Shown here piece by piece: positions 19,101-26,879 of a stretch of 64,000 bases of DNA. The translations under genes and the position numbers were made by a program. Position 1 is the stretch's first letter, and every line of letters starts with the position of its first letter. This DNA comes from Achromobacter piechaudii NBRC 102461 (GTDB taxonomy: Bacteria; Pseudomonadota; Gammaproteobacteria; Burkholderiales; Burkholderiaceae_B): positions 310,001 through 374,000 of the forward strand of contig NZ_BCTK01000007.1 in NCBI RefSeq assembly GCF_001571245.1, in the 5' to 3' direction. A model generated the notes under the pieces. It was not told the DNA's origin. It saw only the letters and a program-made list of their open reading frames with translations, and did no database searches.

Positions 19101-19610
19101 TGCTTCGCTGGCATGCGGAATCGAGGACGACACTGCGGTGTGGTCGTCGCCCACCACGACCAGCACGCCACCGCTGCGCGATGCGCCGGCAGCATTGCCG
19201 TGATGCAGCGCGTCGCCCGCGCGGTCCACGCCGGGGCCCTTGCCGTACCACATGGCGAAGACGCCATCGACATTGCGGTCGTCGCGCACGCCGGCCTGCT
19301 GCGTGCCCATGACGGCAGTGGCCGCCATGTCTTCGTTGATGCCGGGCAGGAACGAGATCTTGTTGGCGTCCAGGGCCTTCTTGGACTTCCACATGGCCAT
19401 GTCCACGCCGCCCAGGGGCGAACCGCGATAGCCCGACACGAACCCCGCCGTGTTCAGCCCGCGCTCGCGGTCCACTCGCGCCTGCGTGAGCATGATCCGC
19501 ACGAGCGCTTGCGTCCCCGTCAGGAAGATGCGGCCGGACTCGCGCGTGAGGTTGTCGGCAAGCTGGTAGTCGAGGTCCAGCTGGGGTTCGGGGGCGGGAG
19601 TGCCGTCCAT
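16104..19610 (-). CDS. Fused indolepyruvate ferredoxin oxidoreductase
   Basis: 1168-residue enzyme that oxidatively decarboxylates arylpyruvates (indolepyruvate, phenylpyruvate and similar) to aryl-acyl-CoA, passing electrons to ferredoxin. IorA-like and IorB-like parts are fused. The N-terminal pyrimidine/transketolase part has GFVSGYRGSPLGGVDM, and the TPP-binding part lies near residues 437-540 (CSGCPHSTSTKVPEG, then FNDAVAMTGGQPV). A cysteine-rich Fe-S segment lies near 634-690 (CEGCGDCGVQSNC), and the IorB/gamma domain starts near 727 (VAGMGGTGVITIGAIV). The start has AGGAG 8 bases before it. The divergent Lrp-type gene at 19741 is its likely regulator, fitting amino-acid catabolism. Confidence 0.93.
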   Translation of the reverse strand: MDGTPAPEPQLDLDYQLADNLTRESGRIFLTGTQALVRIMLTQARVDRERGLNTAGFVSGYRGSPLGGVDMAMWKSKKALDANKISFLPGINEDMAATAVMGTQQAGVRDDRNVDGVFAMWYGKGPGVDRAGDALHHGNAAGASRSGGVLVVVGDDHTAVSSSIPHASEASLIGWQMPIVHPTSIDEYETFALWGWSLSRYAGTWVAFKAVSETIESGHSFTPAPVQHYDMPADPDMPPESLEYSARDFLSLAVETRMNLRMKAVAAFARRHSIDRLTCPAPKATVGIVTVGKAHLDTMEALSRLGVDTVTANAPVRIYKPGLTWPLDAERLMEFARGLSHILVIEEKGAVVESQIKDLLFNLPERPSVIGKKGFDGETLVPSAGQLRPSLLAAPLAAWLSRSAGLPLGADLAAFECQSALSNDADGMRRRPYFCSGCPHSTSTKVPEGSQALSGVGCHYMAAWMDRDTGGLTQMGGEGVDWIGLSRYTKMPHIFQNMGEGTYYHSGYLAIRQAVAARANITYKILFNDAVAMTGGQPVDGPISVPQICQQLRGENVARIVVTSDEPEKYQGVDLGPNIKVHHRRELDAVQRELREIAGVTVLIHDQTCAAEKRRRRKKNQFPDPARRMLINSAVCEGCGDCGVQSNCLSVVPLETPYGRKRAIDQSSCNKDYSCVEGFCPSFVSVMGGKPRKSAAPKTDQEHLQRLIEQLPQPGTPSLDRPYRLLVAGMGGTGVITIGAIVSMAAHLEGLSAAVLDLTGLAQKGGTVVSHIRLAPAGAPAGPVRLDWQQADAAILCDPVASVAPDSLGALRRGHTQVTVNTYVAPVSEFTRNPDAAMRPEALLAKIRHAAGDANTAAIDAHEAALALFGDSILSNMFMLGYAWQRGGVPLSQAAINRAIELNGVAVAANRAAFDSGRLAAHQPDALDSALRPRAQVVQLHVPESFDRAVSRRIADLTAYQDARYARTYQDVVEAVAARERELAPEAKTPRLAMAVARGLFKLMAYKDEYEVARLYTGEAFQAQLKGQFEGDYSLRFHMAPPIFARKDPRTGVPRKMTLGPRTMSALKLLTRLKGLRGTWFDPFGHTAERKMERALVAEYRQTIDQLLVGLTRDNIAQAATIAGLAETIRGYGHVKAASVEKYRTQLGRLMQSYMAPAPRDMPLRKTA

Positions 19611-19664
19611 AGTGAATGCTCCTGGTATTTCGCACCATGATAGGTTCGCGGAGCATCCGATTTA

Positions 19665-19695
19665 TTGCGTTTTTGGATCGTGCTATCCCTATAAT
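19665..19695 (+). promoter_or_regulatory. Predicted promoter of the Lrp-type gene
   Basis: A perfect -10 TATAAT (19690-19695) is preceded by TTGCGT (19665-19670) with a long 19-bp spacer. It lies 45 bp before the ATG. Confidence 0.6.
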
Positions 19696-19702
19696 TCGCA
19701 AT

Positions 19703-19717
19703 GAACATTTCGTGTTC
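19703..19717. promoter_or_regulatory. 15-bp palindrome, candidate Lrp-family operator
   Basis: GAACA-TTTCG-TGTTC has perfect 5-bp arms. It lies between the -10 at 19690 and the lrp start, where binding would cause autoregulation. Lrp-family sites are usually 15-bp palindromes. Confidence 0.5.
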
Positions 19718-19740
19718 GACAAAAACCAGGAGACAAAGCG

Positions 19741-20190
19741 ATGGACAAGACCGATATCGGCATCCTCAAGGCCTTGCAGGAGGACGGCCGGGCTTCGGCG
19801 CAGCAGCTGTCCGATAAGGTGGGGCTATCGGCCGCGCCCGTGTGGCGGCGGGTAAAGGCCATGGAAGCCAGCGGCGTGATCCAGGGCTACAGCGCCCAGG
19901 TGGACCGCAGCAAGGTGGGGCTGGGCTGCATGTTTGCGCAGATCAGCCTGGAGCGGCATTCCTCGAACACGGTTGAAAACTTCGAGCGATCGGTGCGCGA
20001 TGCGCCCGAGATCCTGGAGTGCTACGCGGTGACGGGCGATTCGGACTTCCTGTTGAAGATCCTGGTCGAAAGTCCCGAGGCGTATGACCGCTTCCTGCAT
20101 CGGTTCCTGTTCAACATGCCGGGCATCCGCCAGACGCGCACTATCGTGGCGCTGCGCGAGATCAAGCACGAGCAGCGCTTGCCGCTGTAG
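19741..20190 (+). CDS. Lrp/AsnC family transcriptional regulator
   Basis: 149 residues. The N-terminal winged helix-turn-helix (MDKTDIGILKALQEDGRASA, then GLSAAPVWRRVKAMEASGVI) is followed by the RAM/AsnC ligand-binding domain with its PEILECYAVTGDSDFLLKI signature. These proteins bind an amino acid and control nearby catabolic or transport genes. It is divergent from the indolepyruvate oxidoreductase with 130 bp between, which makes that gene the obvious target, with an aromatic amino acid as the probable effector (inference). The ATG follows GGAGACAAAGCG. Confidence 0.94.
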   Translation: MDKTDIGILKALQEDGRASAQQLSDKVGLSAAPVWRRVKAMEASGVIQGYSAQVDRSKVGLGCMFAQISLERHSSNTVENFERSVRDAPEILECYAVTGDSDFLLKILVESPEAYDRFLHRFLFNMPGIRQTRTIVALREIKHEQRLPL

Positions 20191-20200
20191 CCGCGGCGCC

Positions 20201-20228
20201 GCGCCCCTCTCTATATATAGAGGGGCGC
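20201..20228. terminator. Hairpin between convergent lrp and tctC-like genes
   Basis: GCGCCCCTCT and AGAGGGGCGC make a perfect 10-bp stem around an AT-rich 8-base loop. There is no T-run on either side, so it may act as a partial or factor-assisted terminator. Confidence 0.55.
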
Positions 20229-20240
20229 GCGTCCAGCGTC

Positions 20241-21206
20241 TTATTGGGGTTGGATCCCTGATATGCGGATCCACTCTTTCCAGCGCGCGGTGTCTTCATG
20301 CACGAAGGCATCGAAGCGCGCCACGTCCATCGATTCCGGGGTCAGACCCAATGCGCGCAACTTCTTGGCGGTGGTCTCGTCCTTGACCGCCGCCTGCATG
20401 TGCGCGTTCATCTTCGCCACGACGTCCGGCGGTGTGCCGGCCGGTGCGGATAGGCCCAGCCAGCCGGCCACGACAAAGTCGGGGTAGTAGCTGGCCATGG
20501 TCGGCACATTGGGCCAGGCCGCATGCGGCTGCGCGCCAGTGACGGCGATGGGAACCAGTCCCTTGCCATCGATCTGTCCCATCGCGGTCAGGTAGTCCAC
20601 GAAAGCAAAGCCGATCTGCTTGCCGCGCAAGTCGGTGATGATCTGCGTGATGTTCTTGTAGGCCGCGCCGGTGATGTTGATGTCCGCCCGCTGCTTGAAC
20701 AGTTCCGACGGCACCTGCGAGGACGAACTGTAATAGCCGAAGAAGACTTCGCCTGGATGCTGTTTCGCGTAGGCCACCAGCTCGGGCACGCTGCGATACG
20801 GGCTGTCGGGCGACACCACGCCCACCGTGCCGAAGGTGCCCAGCATGCCGACCTGGCGAAAATCCTTCTGCGCGTCGTAGGGCAGGCTTTTGTACAGGAA
20901 CTGATTGGCCGCGTGCGTGGAGTTGGTCGATAGCAGGAACGTGTAGCCGTCGCCCTGCGCATTCTTGGCGGCGTTGGTGCCCACGATGCCGCCCGCGCCG
21001 GGGCGGTCTTCGACGACCACGGTCTGCCCGGTTTTCTCGCCCAGGTACTGCGCGAAGGTGCGCGCGGTGAGGTCCGCCGCGCCGCCAGCCGCTGAGGGCA
21101 CGATGATCGTGACGGGTTTCTCCGGCCATCCAGCCGCCTGCGCCGAGGCGGCCAGCAGCAGGCTCGCGCCCAGCAGCGCGGGGTGAAGCAAGCGGGTAAG
21201 GGTCAT
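20241..21206 (-). CDS. Bug/TctC family periplasmic substrate-binding protein
   Basis: 321 residues, the standard length for the Bug family that is greatly expanded in Bordetella and Achromobacter. The signal peptide ends at ASAQAA. The mature start WPEKPVTIIVPSAAGGAADLTARTFA and the region VVVEDRPGAGGIVGTNAAKNAQGDGYT are the family's ligand-binding signatures. Most Bug proteins are orphans without a matching TctAB permease, as here. The chosen start at 21206 has AGGAG 8 bases upstream; longer open sequence before it has no coding signal. It lies downstream of an alpha/beta hydrolase on the same strand, with a 128-bp gap. The ligand is unknown, probably a carboxylate. Confidence 0.93.
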   Translation of the reverse strand: MTLTRLLHPALLGASLLLAASAQAAGWPEKPVTIIVPSAAGGAADLTARTFAQYLGEKTGQTVVVEDRPGAGGIVGTNAAKNAQGDGYTFLLSTNSTHAANQFLYKSLPYDAQKDFRQVGMLGTFGTVGVVSPDSPYRSVPELVAYAKQHPGEVFFGYYSSSSQVPSELFKQRADINITGAAYKNITQIITDLRGKQIGFAFVDYLTAMGQIDGKGLVPIAVTGAQPHAAWPNVPTMASYYPDFVVAGWLGLSAPAGTPPDVVAKMNAHMQAAVKDETTAKKLRALGLTPESMDVARFDAFVHEDTARWKEWIRISGIQPQ

Positions 21207-21334
21207 GCGTGTCTCCTGATGGCGGTCGTGCGCCAGTGCGTCGTGGTTGTCGCTGTTGTTATCGGTTCTGATGACCGGGCGTTTCTGTCGGGTAGTGGGG
21301 GAGTTGCGCTGTCGTGGTTCGGGTTCGCTCGCGA

Positions 21335-22198
21335 TCACGCGACGTGTGTGCGATACCAGTCGAGAATGGCCTGGGCGCTGACCTGCCATTGGTCCGCGTA
21401 CATCATGCAGTGCGGCTGCCCGGCAAGCTCGGCGTGCGCGAAGCGGAATCGGCGCGCGATGGCGGCGTCCTGGCCGGGCGGGTGGCGGTCGTGCGTATCC
21501 AGGCCGGCTTGCAGGCACAGTCCGGGCGCGGCAATGGCGTCAGCGCCCAGCGCCACGCGCAGCAGATAGCGGTCGTTCAATACTTGCGGGCTTTCGGCGC
21601 ATAGCCGGCGCGAGACGGCGCTGACGTCGCGCTCGGGCGAAGTGGCGAGAAAGCGCGCGCGGATTTCGGTGTCGGCGGGCGTTGCGCGAACGACGTCCGC
21701 GGGGACGGGCGCAAGACCTTGCGCCCCGGGCAGGTCGCCCGGAGGCGAGGGCGCCAGCAGCACAACGCCGGCCACGCGCCGCGCGCGCGCCGCCAGCAAG
21801 GCGGGCAGCGCGCCCATGCTGTGGCCGACAACGACAGTCGGGCCTTCCAGCGCATCCAGCGCGCTGACCACATCCTTGGCCAGATCAGCGATGGTGGCGC
21901 GGACGAATTCGGCGTCCTGCGCCAGCGCACCATGGCCGCGCACATCCACGGCCGCGCAGCCCAGCCCCGCCGCCGCGAAAAATTCCAGGTAGTGCGCAAA
22001 GCACCACGCGCCGTGATACGCGCCGGCAACGAACAACAGGCCGGGCTGTCCGGGCTGCGCGGGCGCGCCGGTCACGAGCCGGCCGGCTCCCACGCGCTGG
22101 CTGGGCAGCGAGTCGACCAGGCCGAAGTCCAGCGGGTCGCGCGGGGGCAGGGGGGTAGGCGCAGCAAGCGCGTGATGAACTTGGTTTTGTTTTTGCAT
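21335..22198 (-). CDS. Alpha/beta-fold hydrolase
   Basis: 287 residues. The oxyanion region LLFVAGAYHGAWCFAHYLEFF is followed by the nucleophile elbow VVGHSMGALPALLAARA (Ser near residue 112), a later acidic residue, and a C-terminal His candidate in LAGQPHCMMY. It could be an esterase, lactonase or amidase; the substrate is unknown. The divergent LysR-type regulator at 22351 and the downstream Bug protein suggest a small uptake-and-hydrolysis unit. The start at 22198 has only a weak ribosome site, and in-frame upstream sequence is repetitive and non-conserved, so the start is uncertain. Confidence 0.8.
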   Translation of the reverse strand: MQKQNQVHHALAAPTPLPPRDPLDFGLVDSLPSQRVGAGRLVTGAPAQPGQPGLLFVAGAYHGAWCFAHYLEFFAAAGLGCAAVDVRGHGALAQDAEFVRATIADLAKDVVSALDALEGPTVVVGHSMGALPALLAARARRVAGVVLLAPSPPGDLPGAQGLAPVPADVVRATPADTEIRARFLATSPERDVSAVSRRLCAESPQVLNDRYLLRVALGADAIAAPGLCLQAGLDTHDRHPPGQDAAIARRFRFAHAELAGQPHCMMYADQWQVSAQAILDWYRTHVA

Positions 22199-22231
22199 CT
22201 TGGTGTGTGGCCAGGCGGGGCGTCTTGGGCG

Positions 22232-22270
22232 GCCATCGTCTCTTGCAGCCATCGTCTCTTGCAGCCATCT
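22232..22270. repeat. Perfect 16-bp tandem duplication between hydrolase and LysR genes
   Basis: GCCATCGTCTCTTGCA occurs twice in direct tandem (22232-22247 and 22248-22263), and the first six bases of a third copy follow. It lies in the divergent intergenic region and probably arose by slippage. Confidence 0.9.
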
Positions 22271-22350
22271 TACGGGCGGCCCTATCATCAGAAAACTTTA
22301 TTTTTCCTATGGTTTGATAAGTCTCACAAATCGAAAGGCACACCGCTTTC

Positions 22351-23250
22351 ATGCCCGCCGCACCCGATATTTCCATCACGCACTACCGGCACTTTCTGTT
22401 GGTGGCCGAGCTGCGCAGCTTCCGCGCGGCGGCCGCGCGCGCATTCCGATCGCAGCCGGCGCTGTCGCTGTCCATCCGCGAAATGGAGCAGCGCCTGGGG
22501 CAGCCGCTGTTCGAACGCGGCAACCGCAACACCCTTACCCGCTTCGGGCAGGACTGCCTGCCGCTCGCGCGCGAGCTGGTCGAACATCACGACCGCGTGG
22601 CGGGCGCCTTGTCCGGGCTGGCCAACAATGGCGCGGGCACCTTGACGATGGCCTCGGTGGCTACCGTGGCCACGCATTGGCTGCCCGAACTGGTCGCCAC
22701 CTATCGCGAGCGCTATCCGGCCGTGGCCTTGCGGCTGTTCGATGACAACTCCGAAGGCGTGGAACGCATGGTGCTGGCGGGCGAGGTCGAGCTGGGCGTG
22801 TGCAGCCCGGTGCTGCGCGATCGCCGCCTCAGCTTTGAACCCTTGCTGCGCGACGCGTTCGGCCTGGTCTGCCATCGCGGCCATCCACTGGCTGCGCGCA
22901 AGTCGGTCACCTGGCGCGAGATCGCCGACCTGCCGCTGGTGGGTACCGTCGCGCATCGTCAACTGGCGGACTACCCCCAGGCCGCCTTCATGCTGGATCG
23001 CCAGGTGTTCGTGTCGAACATGATGTCGCTGCTGGCGATGCTGGAACGCGGCGTGGGCGTGACGGTGCTGGCGCGGCTGGGCGTGCCTCCGGATTCTCCG
23101 GGCCTGGCGTTCGTGCCGCTGTCGCGGCCGCGCATTGAACGTGAACTGGGCATCACCAAGCTGGCCGGCCGCAGCTTGTCGCCGGCGGCGGCGCGCATGG
23201 AAGAAATGCTGCGCGCCAAAGCCTCCGCAAGCGCACGCGGTGTCGTTTGA
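22351..23250 (+). CDS. LysR family transcriptional regulator
   Basis: 299 residues, normal for the family. The N-terminal winged helix-turn-helix reads RHFLLVAELRSFRAAAARAF then QPALSLSIREMEQRLGQPLFER. The C-terminal two-lobed effector domain starts near residue 90. It is divergent from the alpha/beta hydrolase at 22198, which with the Bug gene behind it is the expected target. The intergenic region contains an AT-rich stretch (22288-22325) ending in GTTTGATAAG that may hold the LysR site. The effector is unknown. Confidence 0.93.
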   Translation: MPAAPDISITHYRHFLLVAELRSFRAAAARAFRSQPALSLSIREMEQRLGQPLFERGNRNTLTRFGQDCLPLARELVEHHDRVAGALSGLANNGAGTLTMASVATVATHWLPELVATYRERYPAVALRLFDDNSEGVERMVLAGEVELGVCSPVLRDRRLSFEPLLRDAFGLVCHRGHPLAARKSVTWREIADLPLVGTVAHRQLADYPQAAFMLDRQVFVSNMMSLLAMLERGVGVTVLARLGVPPDSPGLAFVPLSRPRIERELGITKLAGRSLSPAAARMEEMLRAKASASARGVV

Positions 23251-23439
23251 AACCAACGCATTCGTGCGCGTTCCATGGCTAAAAACCGGCCTTTGCGACG
23301 CCGACTGTTGCGCAATTGCACTCGGCGCGGATCGTCGTTGATTCTTCCTTGGCGGCTCTTTAGAGTGCGTGATGTTTGCTGCGCGAGGGATGTGCCGGTG
23401 TGACCGGCGCGGCGCGTCGACAGACGTGTTGAGGAAGTC

Positions 23440-23946
23440 ATGAGCAGTGTGTATTTGCGTTCGGCCAGCATCGCCTGTGCCGTTCTTGCCCTGGCCGGTT
23501 GCGTCGCCAGGAAGCCCGCCGTCATCACCGAGGCCCAGCCCGCGGATCCGCCCAAGCCGGTGGCCTGTGTGCCGGCCAAGAACGGCGATCCCATGATCGG
23601 TACGTGGTTATCGAACACGCGTCCGCGCGACGTCAGCGGCGAATTGCAATCGCTGATCGTCCTGTCCGCCGATGGCACGATGGCCTACGAATCGCTGCTC
23701 AAGATCGGCCGCAAGACGCGTCCCGCCTTGCGCGAGACCGGTTGCTGGACCGTCGCCGACAACGTCTACACGATGCAGACGACCAAGTCTGCCGGCGAAC
23801 CCGTGGACGCCAACGACCCCATCTACGTGAACCGCTATCGCGTTGAAAAAGTCGAGCGCGCCAAGCTGACGCTGCGCGAACTGAAAAGCGGCGGCCAGGT
23901 GGTTACCGCCCGTCGCATGCCGCAAGGCTATCGCCTGCCTTACTGA
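23440..23946 (+). CDS. Small predicted lipoprotein of unknown function
   Basis: 168 residues. The signal peptide ends in the lipobox LAGC (Cys21), followed by a short Pro/Ala-rich linker. The rest looks like a small beta-barrel (MIGTWLSNTR, later GCWTVADNVYTM and VEKVERAKLTLREL), with a G-x-W start reminiscent of lipocalin-like stress lipoproteins; this resemblance is weak. The start follows GAGGAAGTC. It stands alone between a LysR gene and an MFS gene. Confidence 0.75.
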   Translation: MSSVYLRSASIACAVLALAGCVARKPAVITEAQPADPPKPVACVPAKNGDPMIGTWLSNTRPRDVSGELQSLIVLSADGTMAYESLLKIGRKTRPALRETGCWTVADNVYTMQTTKSAGEPVDANDPIYVNRYRVEKVERAKLTLRELKSGGQVVTARRMPQGYRLPY

Positions 23947-24044
23947 CCGTTGCGCGGGGCGGACACTGCGTTCGCCGGCCGCGCCAAGATGGCCGGGCTG
24001 CGGTAAGGTGCGGGCTTCGACTTTTGCCTAGCAGCCGGTTCCCC

Positions 24045-25244
24045 ATGCCCGCCATGTCCTCCGAAGCGCGCGCCATCGCGCTGCTTGCCCTGGCCGCGTT
24101 CGTCAGCGCCAGCGCCTTCCGTATCTGCGATCCCATGCTGCCGCAACTGGCGGCGGAATTCGGCACGACCACCGGCCAGGCCGCGCGGGCCGTGACGGCG
24201 TTCGCCGTGGCCTATGGCGTGTTGCAGATGTTCTTCGGTCCGGTGGGCGACCGCTATGGCAAATACCGGGTCGTCAGCGTGGCGACCGTGGCGTGCGCGG
24301 TGGGCAGCGCCGGCGCGGTCATGGCCGAATCGCTGGACGTGCTGGTGCTGTGCCGCGCGCTGTCCGGCGCGGCGGGCGCGGGCATCGTGCCGCTGTCGAT
24401 GGCCTGGATCGGCGACAACGTTCCCTACGAGCGCCGGCAGGCGACATTGGCGCGCTTCCTGACCGGCACCATCCTGGGCATGTCGGCCGGTCAGTTGGCC
24501 GGAGGCCTGTTCGCCGATACCGTGGGCTGGCGCTGGGCCTTTGCGGCGCTGGTCGCCGGCTACCTGATCGTGGGCGTGCTGCTGCACCTGGAAGTGCGCC
24601 GCCAGCGCGTCGCGGGCTTTGCGCAGGTGGATCCCAACGCCGCGCGCCAGGGCTTTGTCGGACAGGCTCGGCTGGTGCTGGGCACGCCGTGGGCGCGCAT
24701 CGTGCTGGCGACGGTATTCGTCGAAGGCCTGCTGGTGTTTGGCGCCCTGGCGTTCGCGCCTTCCTATCTGCATGAACGCTTCGATATTTCGCTGACGGCA
24801 GCGGGGGCGCTGGTTGCGGTGTACGCGGTGGGCGGCCTGATCTACACGGTCGTGGCCGGCCGCATTCTCAAACGCCTGGGCGAACGCGGCCTGGCCGTCG
24901 CGGGCGGGCTGGTGTTGGGCGTGGCCTTCCTGTCGTATCTGCTGGGACCGGTCTGGATGTGGAGCCTGCTTGCCAGCGTGCTGGCCGGTTTCGGCTATTA
25001 CCTGCTGCATGCCACGCTGCAAACCAACGCCACGCAGATGGTGCCGTCGGCACGCGGCACGGCGGTGGCGTGGTTCGCTTCCTGCCTCTTCATGGGCCAG
25101 GCGGCGGGCGTGGCGCTGGCGGGCGCGGTGGTGGACGAGATCGGTGCGGCGGCGCTCTTTGGCGGCTCGGCCGTGCTGTTGCCGCTGCTGGGTGCGTTCT
25201 TCGCGCGGGCGCTGAAGGTGCGCGCGGCGGTGGTGAACGCGTAG
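24045..25244 (+). CDS. Major facilitator superfamily transporter
   Basis: 399 residues with about twelve hydrophobic segments. The MFS loop 2-3 signature appears as FFGPVGDRYGKYRVV, and the drug/proton antiporter-type helix 5 region as GTILGMSAGQLAGGLFAD. The inner helices are Gly/Ala rich. The likely role is proton-driven export of a small molecule; the substrate is not predictable. The ATG at 24045 is preferred to an in-frame TTG at 24024, and a further ATG lies at 24054. No strong ribosome site is visible, so the start is approximate. Confidence 0.87.
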   Translation: MPAMSSEARAIALLALAAFVSASAFRICDPMLPQLAAEFGTTTGQAARAVTAFAVAYGVLQMFFGPVGDRYGKYRVVSVATVACAVGSAGAVMAESLDVLVLCRALSGAAGAGIVPLSMAWIGDNVPYERRQATLARFLTGTILGMSAGQLAGGLFADTVGWRWAFAALVAGYLIVGVLLHLEVRRQRVAGFAQVDPNAARQGFVGQARLVLGTPWARIVLATVFVEGLLVFGALAFAPSYLHERFDISLTAAGALVAVYAVGGLIYTVVAGRILKRLGERGLAVAGGLVLGVAFLSYLLGPVWMWSLLASVLAGFGYYLLHATLQTNATQMVPSARGTAVAWFASCLFMGQAAGVALAGAVVDEIGAAALFGGSAVLLPLLGAFFARALKVRAAVVNA

Positions 25245-25278
25245 GGTCGATCATCGCGGGACCTGAAAGTGCGCATGC

Positions 25279-25319
25279 CAAAAACAAAAGGCGGCGTCCG
25301 AAACTTCGGACGCCGCCTT
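25279..25319 (-). terminator. Terminator of gltX
   Basis: On the minus strand a perfect stem AAGGCGGCGTCCGAA/TTCGGACGCCGCCTT is followed by TTTGTTTTTGG. It lies 35 bp after the gltX stop and also separates it from the convergent MFS gene. Confidence 0.9.
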
Positions 25320-25353
25320 GCGCTCAACCCATGGCGGGTTGAGTCTTACTTCT

Positions 25354-26760
25354 TCAGATAGCGGCCAGGCGGGCCAGCACCGTCTGCTTGCCCAGCAAGG
25401 CCAGCACGGCGTCGACGGCCGGGGTCTGCGTTTGACCCGTCACCGCGACTCGCAGCGGAATCGCCAGCTGCGGCATCTTCAGGCCGCGATCGGCCAGCAC
25501 GGACTTGATCAGCGCGGACAGGGCTTCACGGGTCCATTCGGTGTCTTGCGCGCGCTGGGCGAAATCGGCCAGTGCTTCGCGCGCCGCCGGGGTCAGGTGT
25601 TGTTCCACCAGTTCCGGCGCGGCCGGGCTGAACGGTGCGCAGAACAGCATTGCGCCATCGGCCAGTTGCTCCAGCGTTTCGGCGCGGTCTTTCAACAGGC
25701 CCATGACGCCCGGCAGGTCGATCTTTTCGGGATGGCCGCCGCGATGAGCGACGCGCGGGGCCACGCGCTCGGCCAGTTCGGCGTTGTCCATCTGCTTGAT
25801 GTAGTGCGCGTTCACCCAGTTCAGCTTCTTCGGATCCCATTGCGAGGCCGACTTGGACAAGTGCTTGGTGTCGAACCACGACACCAGTTGCTCGCGCGAG
25901 AACAGCTCGTCGTCGCCGTGGCTCCAGCCCAGGCGCGCCAGGTAGTTGACCATGGCCTCGGGCAGGTAGCCGTCGTTGTCATATTCCATGACGTTGACCG
26001 CGCCGTGGCGCTTGGACAGCTTTTCGCCGTCCGGGCCCAGGATCATCGGCACGTGACCGTACTCGGGCAGCGTGGCGCCCAGCGCGCGCAGGATGTTGAT
26101 CTGGCGCGGCGTGTTGTTGACGTGGTCATCGCCGCGCAAGACGTGCGTGATGCCCATGTCCCAGTCATCGACCACCACGCAGAAGTTATAGGTGGGCGTG
26201 CCGTCCGGGCGCGCGATGATCAGGTCGTCCAGCTCGGTGTTGTCGAAGCTGATCGTGCCCTTGACCATGTCGTTCCACGACGTGGCGCCTTCCTGCGGAT
26301 TCTTGAAGCGCACCACCGGCTTGCGGCCTTCGGGAATGGCGGGCAGGGTCTTGCCGGCTTCAGGGCGCCAGGTGCCGTCATAGCGCGGCTTGTCGCCGCG
26401 CGCGCGGGCGGCTTCACGCATGGCTTCGACTTCCTCGGGCGTGCTGTAGCAGTGGTAGGCGGTGCCGGCGGCCAGCATCTGCGCGACCACTTCGCGATAG
26501 CGGTCCATGCGCTGCATCTGATAGAAAGGACCTTCATCGGGCTGCATGCCCAGCCACTGCATGCTGTCCAGAATGGCCTCGACCGCTTCCGGCGTGGAGC
26601 GCTCGACGTCCGTGTCTTCGATGCGCAGCACGAACGTGCCTTTGTGGTGGCGCGCGAACGCCCAGGAGAACAGCGCGGTGCGCGCGCCGCCCAAGTGCAG
26701 AAAGCCCGTGGGCGAAGGCGCGAAGCGGGTACGGATGGGGGAGGTGGCGTTGGAAGTCAT
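25354..26760 (-). CDS. gltX: Glutamyl-tRNA synthetase
   Basis: 468 residues, the usual length for bacterial GluRS. The class I signature is [16 protein letters not shown] (near residue 15), and the KMSKS equivalent is KLSKRHGAV (near 250). The enzyme charges tRNA-Glu with glutamate for translation and tetrapyrrole synthesis. The frame is open a further 20 codons upstream, but the family N-terminus (TRFAPSPTG) supports the ATG at 26760. It is divergent from the acyltransferase gene at 26880 and is followed by a strong terminator. Confidence 0.97.
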   Translation of the reverse strand: MTSNATSPIRTRFAPSPTGFLHLGGARTALFSWAFARHHKGTFVLRIEDTDVERSTPEAVEAILDSMQWLGMQPDEGPFYQMQRMDRYREVVAQMLAAGTAYHCYSTPEEVEAMREAARARGDKPRYDGTWRPEAGKTLPAIPEGRKPVVRFKNPQEGATSWNDMVKGTISFDNTELDDLIIARPDGTPTYNFCVVVDDWDMGITHVLRGDDHVNNTPRQINILRALGATLPEYGHVPMILGPDGEKLSKRHGAVNVMEYDNDGYLPEAMVNYLARLGWSHGDDELFSREQLVSWFDTKHLSKSASQWDPKKLNWVNAHYIKQMDNAELAERVAPRVAHRGGHPEKIDLPGVMGLLKDRAETLEQLADGAMLFCAPFSPAAPELVEQHLTPAAREALADFAQRAQDTEWTREALSALIKSVLADRGLKMPQLAIPLRVAVTGQTQTPAVDAVLALLGKQTVLARLAAI

Positions 26761-26879
26761 AGGTGGCAATGATAGCGGCTGCGGCGCCACAAAAGCGGCG
26801 TCGGGCAGGGTCCACATCAAGCGGACGGCGGGCTTGTCTTGTTACGATGAACGGTATTTTAGATTAGGGCGAACCCCCT

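Noticed and set aside
17298-19640. A ~780-codon frame antisense to the indolepyruvate oxidoreductase
   Set aside because: Same reason: an antisense shadow of a strongly supported enzyme, with no recognisable domain.
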